From Linanthus parryae (Eukaryota > Streptophyta > Magnoliopsida > Ericales > Polemoniaceae): 64,000 bases of DNA. Shown in pieces: positions 55,829 to 64,000 of the stretch (its first letter is position 1; each line of letters opens with the position of its first letter). The notes under the pieces are model-generated. The model worked only from the letters and a program-made list of their open reading frames with translations. It did not search any database and was not told the origin of the DNA. The DNA lies in contig JALGPY010000003.1 of NCBI GenBank assembly GCA_023055425.1, positions 23,247,001-23,311,000 of the forward strand, given 5' to 3'. Both the position numbers and the translations under genes were made by a program.

Positions 55829-56834
55829 TTGCCATTGACCACAAGTGCACACCCGAAGCTTTAGATTAAGACGACTAGTTTCCATGTCCTTCTTGACTGT
55901 GAAAATATTTCCCTTATCATGAGTGAGAACAAATTCACCAGAGGCTGCCATTAAGCCTTCCAAAACTGATGTGATTGCAGGACATAGCATTCCCGAAAGG
56001 CCCTCGATATCGCTGAACCTGGTGCTGAACAACTTGGTTAACTGCAGCCTAAACCACTCCAGTAGATGGATTCCATTCTTTCCTATGGCAATGTCATTTA
56101 GCTGCATCCATTCGTCACATGCGTAGTTAACCTGCTCTTGGCATCGTATGTTGTCGTTGTAATGGGATAAGGCCCAGGTGGTTGGGTCTAGCTCAGATAG
56201 CCATGCATATGAATCTCTGCTAGGACAATATTTCCTCATGTCAGCCATTGTAGCAAAGAATTCTTCTTTCGTTGGCGCCGTCGCCGCCGACCAAAATTTG
56301 TCACCTATTGTATGACCAAAACCTCTGACTGAAAACTAAAAATAAAGACATAAGACATATTCGGATGGGCCCACCGGGTGCAAGTAATTTCAACGAAGAG
56401 ATGATGTTATCGTCAAATGGGGTAATAAATGTCAAAGCAGACTCGAACCCGCCGCTAATATCGGAAATTAATTCGTGGAAGAACCACGTCCACGTGGCCG
56501 AGTTATCTGTTTCAACAATAGCCAATGCGAGTGGGAGCACGTTCTCATTTCCGTCTCTTGAACAGGCAAGTAGGAGGTGTCCACCGTATGGAGATCTGAG
56601 CTTGTATCCTTTCACTCCAACGAGCGGTCTTTTAGTTGCCATGAAAGCAGTCTTCTGTGGACCAAGACGGTAGTACACTCTGTGAAAACGTTGGCGGCCA
56701 CAAAGGCGTGGGTTTTCCACCACCAGGTTGAACTCTAAGTTGGGAATAAACTCTAGAACCGTGGCTCTGTAATCCCACAGTTGATTGAACTGACATTCTA
56801 CTCCACCGGTCTTTGATAGGTCACTTCTCTTCAT
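55829..56834 (-). pseudogene. MULE (MuDR-type) transposase, core part
   Basis: Minus-strand exons carry the MULE transposase domain: CQFNQLWDYRATVLEFIPN, RFHRVYYRLGPQKTAFMA, GYKLRSPYGGHLLLACSRDG, LPLALAIVETDNSATWTWFF, then after a tttcag acceptor GFGHTIGDKFWSAATAPTKE, MRKYCPSRDSYAWLSEL and LRVCTCGQWQ (first half of the SWIM finger) at the CACTA junction. The first catalytic Asp, normally in a V-D-G motif before the GPYGG stretch, reads GVKG here (Lys codon 56610-56612). The usual CxRH region between the exons is not recognisable. An upstream stop occurs before MKRSDL. It is probably inactive even without the CACTA insertion. Confidence 0.8.
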
Positions 56835-58500
56835 TTGTTTCCCCCTTCAACATCGCACCTTGTCTAATCCCGCAGCTGTTTGTAATGTCCGGGACTCTGA
56901 GGTCACGTCCATCGACGAACCGGTATCGAACGCGTTTGTCGGGGGAGAGGGTGCGAGTAGGAGCCTTTTTCGTCTTCCATTTGGTGCATATTTGATTTCA
57001 TTGCCGTACGTTACGGACAGCCGTAGAGAATCTGATTGTGTTCCTGTAAAGAAAATGCCGATAAATAATGACTTTCTGTGTTACGTATATTATGCCAGAC
57101 TCCATTAGGTCACGCATTTCGTTATAAACTCTCCACTGGTGCTGTTATTGCTTCCCTGTCTGTCACGAGTAACTGATATTACTTCTGATCGCATCATATG
57201 GATTTTGAGCGGCTGCTTCAAAACTGTTTATATCTAGGTATTTCTTCCAAAAATTTGTCATGTGGCTTTTGATCTCCTCATGTCATAAGTGATCTGGAGT
57301 AAGTTTTCGAATGCACACCTAACCAGCTTGAGGAAATTTTGATGTCTTTTGGCTGTGTGTTTGGTAGGACCTTTTTCTTTTTTTCATTTGTTCCTTTATG
57401 TTTTTTTTTTTTTTTATAATTTCATACTAGGACCTCTTTCATTACTGTGTTGAGTCTGACTCTAGTGGGCATCTCACCACGGGTAATTCCTACTATTTTT
57501 GTTCATGCTCTTATGTTCAAACTTTCTGCTATATTTTAGGGCTTGAGATCATAACTTCGGCAATGTCATGTCTGTGTTCATCATGCTCCTAAACAGTGTA
57601 GAAAAGGAGCAATGGCTTGCTAATTTTAAGTAGCATGAAAGAAAACTTCTCTTAGTTGAATGTGGATAGTGATAACCTATCACTGTATGACATCCCAAAT
57701 TAAACTTCTCTTACTGGCTAGTTTTCCAATTGTGCGTTGTGACCTGTAATCTTTTCTTAAGTATTTTGAAAGTTTCTATTTGCTCCTGATTGTGTGCTAT
57801 TAGTTCCTTCACAATATTGGCTGTCCATTCTGACCTCTGAATTTTTGTTTCTTCAACTTGTAGATCACGAGCATGAAGAGCTCATATGCAAAAGAAGAAT
57901 AGAAGAGTGCGCAGTAGGCGAGAAAATTTAAAACAGTATAAATCTTCACACAGAAGTAGAATGTAATATTACAACTTGACTCCTTCTGTTTTAAATTTTC
58001 AGTAAGCAGAACAAAATTTTATTTAAGGAAATGGGAGTACAACTATTTTGGATCCCAATAATGGTGAATTTCTGTAACTATACTGTGTCCAATTGTTCCA
58101 CTTAGAGGTTAATTGTCGTGAATGTTCCTAATTTTACGCAGGTTTTGACTGCTCAGGCGTAATTCAAGTGTTGTCACGTATTACACTGTCGTTCTTCGAT
58201 ATCTACGGATCATGTTATGCTACAGCCAGGTGTTATGAAGTTGCTACCACTGTTCATGGGGTTATAGGTTGTTATTGTCATCACAAAACATGATATTGGA
58301 TTCATCAAATTTTTTGCTTCAAGGTCGTTGAAAGTGTTGTTTATTTCATCGTTTCCATCATTTTCGAGCTTAACAATTTGTGTGAGGGCACGGGGCATTA
58401 ACTAGTTTACAATAACCCGGATATTATGCATCCAGGCGGTGTTAACCCAGACATACGTAAGTTAGATGCGGTGTTGTTATTACTGACAATCCATAGTACT
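56835..58500. other. Region upstream of the MULE transposase, unresolved
   Basis: On the minus strand 56840-57060 reads open in one frame (LLLAPSPPTNAFDTGSSMDV) after an acceptor-like tttacag and could be a further transposase exon. From about 57110 to 58150 the sequence is AT-rich with a T-run near 57400 and no supported gene; it may be another insertion. A minus-strand ORF at 58210-58398 has no recognised family. Confidence 0.35.
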
Positions 58501-58535
58501 CTGTCGCAAGTTTAAATTCGTAGCATGTATGTACT

Positions 58536-58880
58536 TTAATCAGAAACGAATACCTTCAATACGAATTGACTCACCTCCCACAGGGTCGTCGGTAGTACGT
58601 TCCTTTTCCCGACCTTGTCCATGCCTCCCACCATCAGCAGATCGAACTCCTTGCATATTGGACTCCTCGGCTGATGACCGATTAGTAAGAGATCTCCCGC
58701 AGGATGAATTTCGCCGCCACCCCCTCCCCCCCCACCTTGTTCCTCTGTTAAACAATTTTTTAGGTCACGCAAGTGTACTTCTGTTCTTACCTGAGCCTGC
58801 CGGTGGGCTTGAAATGAGTGTGGTATGTCATTTCCAAGATAGAACTCTGTAATGGGCTTGTTTGTGGCCCACATCCACAT
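58536..58880 (-). other. Unidentified minus-strand ORF with a glycine/proline-coding run
   Basis: A 114-codon frame beginning MWMWATNKPITEFYLGNDIP, with a glycine run from the ggggggaggggg tract. It could be the N-terminal exon of the MULE transposase gene because of its position and strand, but no domain is visible. It has a second overlapping open frame, so coding status is doubtful. Confidence 0.25.
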
Positions 58881-61800
58881 ATGTTGCTTGGACTTGTAAG
58901 TCGAATTTAGTCATTACATTACAGTGGCCTCTTTAATTTTTTTATGATGTTATGATAATTAGTAGATAACGTCCTAATATACAAGCGGATTATTAATTAA
59001 ATACGTTGTACATGAATTTGTTACTGCAGGACACTACGACGATGAAGCTTGGAAAAAAGTGTAAAATAACGTATATATTAATTAACTGTAGTGTCTAAGT
59101 TGTAATTTGTAACCCTTAGCACTAAATTAGTATACCGTGATGAGCGAACAATAAATTCCCGCAATGCAACACAATGCAACACAACATTTCGTGAAATGCA
59201 ACACATATTTGCGGTGTTAGTGCATTGTTAATTTGTGTTAAGATTTTACTTTGCAAATATTTTTGTGTGTTCGATGGGGGTGTTTTTGTATTAATTAACA
59301 GTGACTGTTGCAGAATAAGTCAGCGTTGATAAATAAATTATATCAACTACATTCGGTTGTAATCACACTTTCCATTGCTAGTCTATGGCTTTGTCAACAG
59401 ACGATATGTTACGATTACCTCTCTATGCTACTGACTGAAAAATGTTTATTACATATGCATATTATCAAATGACCAGGAGCGTTACGTGATAGCATAATCA
59501 AATTGATCTGATCGCATGCTACAATATGCGTGGTTGGCTATTCATGTACACACGTTGGTATGACTGTCGTACCCTATGTCATGTTGCAACCTGTATGCAG
59601 TCGGATATTTGTGTAGACATATTGGTATGGCCGACGTACCCTATGCCACGTTTGGCACGTGTATTCAACTACATATCCCCCGTTTAGATTGACGAACGTA
59701 TAGCGTATATTCTATCATTCTACAAGTCCAGTGGTGATTAACTTGGTGTCAAGCCTATAAGCGTGGGAGTTTATTTTGTGGAAATAATCATAGCAACTGA
59801 TCGAACAAGGGTAGAACTGGATAACTCAAAATTTTATTTTGCAATCTAATACTTAGTGGTGAGAGGCACGAACGGTTCCCAAATACATTACAAACAAAAC
59901 GAGATGCGACTCGTCGCCATAGCTATAGCCTAGCTACCGCTCCAAACACCTATTTAAACTTAGAGACAGAACCATCGCCGCCTGAATAACTTAAACCTGT
60001 AAAATTGAAGGGGTTAGCTTACTGCAAGAACAATCGAGAACATCTAAGCAAAAGGCCAAGCACGTATTGTTTGATGTTACACATATCACATAATCATTCT
60101 ATCACAGTCCTATATAATCATGTAGATGTAAAGTCAGGATGGTGCAATTGTAAAATCGTTTGATAATCTCCACGCAAATTTAGGCATTGTCTCCTGCACA
60201 CGGCCGCTGGTGTAATTTGGGTCTTCTACCCAGGGGATGCACAATCCCTAATGTTCTATTTATCTTTCCACTTGCATATTTAATTTCACATGCATGACTA
60301 ACAATAAAGGAGAATATCAATCGACGCTCACATCATATCATCAATCAACATCGTTGATAGCATGGACACAGCCTTTTGGCGAGTGTGAACACTATGTTGG
60401 AATAACATCAAGTAGTATAACGACTAGAACATAACCAGACAAACCGTTCAAACATACAGACCGTGAAAACCGTTCAAACCGATCGAACTTAATCATCGGT
60501 ATAACCGGACAAACTGTCATGTTAGATACTTGAATTACCGAACAAAATTGCACATCAATGAGCTGTTAAACACCGCCATACTTGTTTTGGCCTTGGTGTG
60601 GTTTCGTGACAGAATAACCTCACACCATCTTGTTAGAGAACTTCACATCCAAAAGGTTGATACCAAACACACCCTCTATATTTTTCCGGTTTTCTCTTCA
60701 TTGACAATGTTTATTAGATAAACATGTGGTGGACATCCTGTTGGTATTAATGTGAAAAGATGTAATAGCTTATTTGTCGCTTTACGGATAACCGAACAAA
60801 CCGGTCAAACCTATCCAACTGTGTGGCAGATGGGTGGATTTAACTATTATTGGTATTATGAACTACGATACGGCTTTCATTGTCTAATTTTAGGTGACTT
60901 TTTACAAATATTAAGTCATGAACAAAGGTTTGAAATATATCATTTGTGTTACAACTAATTAAACTTTATTTTTTGTTTTCATTTTTATTTTTACGAAAGG
61001 TTAATAATAATAAAGGATGGGCTCGTCACAAACCCAAAAGAAGCTTTCGGCTAGATACGTAGCCCACCAGTCTCAGGTCTAACACGTCCAGAAGTAGAAG
61101 CAGAAACTGTTGACCTTCATATTATTCTAAGTAAATAATTAAAACCGATTATGCCAAATATGCCAATGGACGCAAAATAGCATAACAATTAATTGTGTTT
61201 CGTACTACGCGGAAGGTCTTTTTTTAAGTGACAATTTGGCACGCAACAAGATTTTTGTCATACACCACTATGTCCCAGCTCCATCTCCCCAATATAATTT
61301 TGACCACTATTAACTGGAGCAATTTTACGGATTAGTATTACGCATTGGCCTTATCTCCTGCAGCGAACAAGATTCGGACTGAATCTTGTATTACCACGGG
61401 ATTCGGTGCCCTCAGACATGTCCCACCACGTTATTTAATGTGGGTAGTTGGGTGTTGGGGGATGAAGCAGTTGGCCGGTTTTAAAACTCACCTCCAGCAA
61501 TTTCAAATGCATGCAAACATCAACATCATCTTACGACGTCATATAATGCGGGTGGTTGGGAGTTGGGGGGAGGCAGCTGGTAGTTTTTAACACTCACCCC
61601 ACTAGCATATTGATCTCCAACATCGACCTCATCATCAAGTGTGCACAGTTGGTGGCCCCCCTCCGCATGTGACCCTTATTATCTGCAATTCATTAATTTT
61701 TTTATAAACCTTTTGACACAATAATCAACATGCTCACAGTACGTTAGCTCTCGGCGATTGCTACCAATACGCACTGGCATTTTGTTTGATTAACCTACTA

Positions 61801-62103
61801 ACACGCTAACCTGAGAATTTTTAATATCATCTTCAAGATGGTCCACATATTATTTAATCCACATCAATCACAATTTGCTACCCTTACTGTACCCACAAGG
61901 CCTATATATGGACGCCTTGTTGTTGAACTTATTTACAACAACACACCGTCTATTCCTCTTGAAAGCCGAAATACAAAGGTAATGTATATGTTTTAATAAA
62001 TATAATGTTCCGGTTCATTGGCACGAGATACTGATGTTCATTGACTAACATGCTTTCACATTTGCAGGTTATCATGTTTAAGATGGGGGAACTGGGAATT
62101 CGA
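58881..62103. other. No gene recognised
   Basis: AT-rich sequence with minor repeats. Near 59160-59210 the phrase atgcaacaca recurs. Near 60430-60800 aaccg(a/g)acaaac phrases recur. At 61266-61310 ctatgtcccagctccatctccccaata matches the end of the MITE at 37981-38236 and may be a MITE scrap. Small ORFs are not supported. Confidence 0.5.
61428..61602. repeat. Diverged direct duplication of about 107 bp
   Basis: ccacgttatttaatgtgggtagttgggtgttggggg (61428 on) recurs as cgacgtcatataatgcgggtggttgggagttggggg (61535 on). The tails also match: cagttggccggttttaaaactcacc and cagctggtagtttttaacactcacc. Confidence 0.75.
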
Positions 62104-62352
62104 TCAAACAGGCACAGTCAACTTGCCACCAACATTGACTTGGATATTCCGGACAATTATGTTTGATAGAAGATTTTTTGGATCAACTGGACGGTTATCA
62201 GGGTACATGACTGAAGAACAGGTACGATTAATTACATGTCGTTGTATAAGGTTGGACCACGCATTGTATAAGTCCTCACGCGCGACATCCAGTTCCGCTT
62301 CCTTCTGCTGTTGAATCTTCATCGCAGCACCCCCGGGCAGTCGCAACTGCAA
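62104..62352 (-). other. Possible exon downstream of the second EEP-like ORF
   Basis: On the minus strand an acceptor-like gttttgcag precedes LRLPGGAAMKIQQQKEAELD, and the frame continues to GGKLTVPV at 62104. It would follow the EEP-like ORF on the same strand. No family recognised. Coding status is uncertain. Confidence 0.3.
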
Positions 62353-62368
62353 AACTCACCGCAGATTC

Positions 62369-62950
62369 CTACTTAACTCTGAGGATAATATGACACCGCG
62401 ACCCGATCACCGCGTTCTCAGCCTTGCAACAGTTCAACTTGACGGTCACATTTGGCCCCTGCCCGTTGAAGTTGGATGTTGCCGAGCCGTTGCGCCCACT
62501 GGTATTCCACATGGTGGCAGTGGTGGCAAGCTTGGTAGGACCACCGAGAATGATTATGATTTCAGGGTTGTGTATGTTGAGAATGTCAGAAATCGCTTCG
62601 TCGTACCAACAATGGCAAATTCCCTTGCAGTTCCAAAATAACACGCGGGTCTGTACCCGCTCAATACACAGGGCATGTTCTGTAAGCTGCGGCAGTGTAA
62701 TAACCGATCCCCGTTGCCAATGATCAGTAAATCCGGGGACCATTGGAGACGATCGAACACGACATACAAAATGTTTGGTTGGGTGCGTAGTTGTGACAAG
62801 ATGGGCCCGGTAGCGCGCGCATGACATACGAAACTCCATGCGCCTATCTCTGTGTACGAATTGTTCAATATCCTGCAGATGGTGATCGTTGTGATCCATT
62901 TGCGAGCTAACCAATTCGTGAAAGTGGGGGCAAACTGTTTTAGGGGACAC
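62369..62950 (-). CDS. EEP-like ORF, second copy
   Basis: A 193-codon uninterrupted minus-strand frame. It aligns with the plus-strand ORF at 40349-41080 along most of its length: RYRAHLVTTTHPTKHF against RHEAYLVHTSYPIRSF, HWQRGSVI against HWKVGNVV, TRVLFWNCKGICHC against TRVLFWNCSGTCLC, and NPEIIIILGG against AFDVAVFILGA. The WNC..G and following hydrophobic strand suggest the N-terminal half of an endonuclease/exonuclease/phosphatase fold; the catalytic C-terminal half is missing. Because it retains an open frame and shows many replacements against the first copy, the two are old paralogues. It ends HIILRVK, possibly at a splice site to a downstream exon. Confidence 0.5.
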   Translation of the reverse strand: MSPKTVCPHFHELVSSQMDHNDHHLQDIEQFVHRDRRMEFRMSCARYRAHLVTTTHPTKHFVCRVRSSPMVPGFTDHWQRGSVITLPQLTEHALCIERVQTRVLFWNCKGICHCWYDEAISDILNIHNPEIIIILGGPTKLATTATMWNTSGRNGSATSNFNGQGPNVTVKLNCCKAENAVIGSRCHIILRVK

Positions 62951-64000
62951 TGAAAATTACTAAAAATGGGATAGTTAGTGGATACATATTGAGTGATATT
63001 AATTTATATACTATACATAGTTGACCAAAGTAGAGTGTATTAAGTAGTACATATTAAGTGACATTTATGTACTAGGTGCTGCCCCAACTACCACAGGACC
63101 ACATGACCACTACAAACATGTTAACACCCAACTACCACAATTAATTAACTATGGGTTGTTCCAACCGGTAGGTGGATAGAACCAAATCTAGTTTGATGCA
63201 CAAGATAGGACAAGATCTTAAAAGTATTGGATAGGACAAGGCATTGTAAATGGTTGTGAGGTACTTACTTAGCTTCGTAGCTGTCGTGGGTGTACCTATC
63301 CAAACAGTTATGACAGCTTCCAAGTGGCAGATAGTTTTGCAGGGTGTAGATATCATAGCTTTCATAGCTGTGTACTAGCTTTGCAGCTTTCAACCCTTCT
63401 TATCTGTTTCCCCAACCGTGACCCCGCATCATTATTGTTGGTATTATATTAACATTTATTTTTATTCACATGGTTTGTTTGTTATTTGTTTAAAAACAAC
63501 ATAAAAAATGAGGACAAAGCGAAAAAATACGTTCTAAAACTCGTTATAAAACTGTTTCGTATCTGTTTAAACACGGTTATTATAATCGAAACCATGTTTG
63601 AGAAAATTACTAAATTTGTCAACGTTAATTTGCTTAGACATAATATTTACGCACAACAGCGTCATATAGTAGATTTTTTTTACGTGTAAACATACTTGAA
63701 ATGTGTTTAAATAGCAATGTTTGTTTAATAACATGAACACACCACATTTCCTATTTGTGAATACGTTTGTTTTTTAGCATTACCCCTAATAAACTTCGTT
63801 TTTCTACTTGAAATGTGTTACTTTCAAAATTATATTCAGTAATGGGTTAACATGAAAGAAATATAACATAATATTAACAACTTCATAGTATGGCTTTAAT
63901 TTTATTTTCTCACCAGACAATAGTTGTGAACAGAAATTGAAGGTCATGCATCACGACAAATTACCCCCATACGGTCTAAGTTATATCATGTAGGACCATA
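62951..64000. other. No gene recognised
   Basis: AT-rich sequence to the window end. The phrase attaagt(a)gtacatatt(a)agtgac near 63000-63060 is locally duplicated. No ORF here has a product I can support. Confidence 0.5.

Overview
The window looks like a transposon-dense stretch of a flowering-plant (probably eudicot) nuclear genome. It is AT-rich, has spliceosomal introns, and almost every recognisable gene belongs to a mobile element. No tRNA, rRNA, CRISPR array or clear single-copy housekeeping gene was seen.

Region by region. At 1-5.8 kb lies part of an Athila-like Ty3/Gypsy element on the minus strand (protease, gag, tRNA-Asp primer site, one full LTR). A Copia-type solo LTR (343-1770, TSD tcacc) sits inside it. 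At 5.8-8.2 kb are a shrunken Gypsy derivative, a 198-bp tandem repeat and a Copia integrase scrap. A Helitron occupies 10433-12999 (minus) and its near-identical twin 31018-33556 (plus), forming an 18-kb-spaced inverted pair. Between them are a complete but dead Copia element (13014-18168, TSD gtttg), decayed RNase H and LINE remnants (18.6-20.35 kb), a broken plant-mobile-domain gene (22.6-23.5 kb), a dead Ty3/Gypsy element (23627-29010, TSD caagg) and a transposon-like ORF at 30312.

The most interesting part is 35-63 kb. It holds a multi-exon Ulp1/C48 cysteine-protease gene with all catalytic residues visible (35371-39091), an endonuclease-like (EEP) ORF with one stop (40349-41080), an intact intronless XRCC3-like RecA/Rad51 paralogue (41446-42381), and a Mutator-like (MULE) transposase on the minus strand. 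That transposase is cut in two by a complete 12.3-kb CACTA element (43519-55828, TSD ttg). A second, inverted, diverged copy of the EEP-like ORF lies at 62369-62950.

The CACTA element appears coding-competent. Its spliced TPase gene (4 exons, 3420 nt in frame) and TNPA-like gene (16 exons, in frame throughout) face the same way between 13-bp CACTACAACAAAT termini with TTTGTCG-rich subterminal repeats. The TNPA-like gene contains families of tandemly duplicated phase-0 exons carrying a basic RRSxRLTPxR-type module. I infer, but cannot prove, that the Ulp1, EEP and XRCC3-like genes are cargo of the same MULE lineage. I could not find its terminal inverted repeats by eye.
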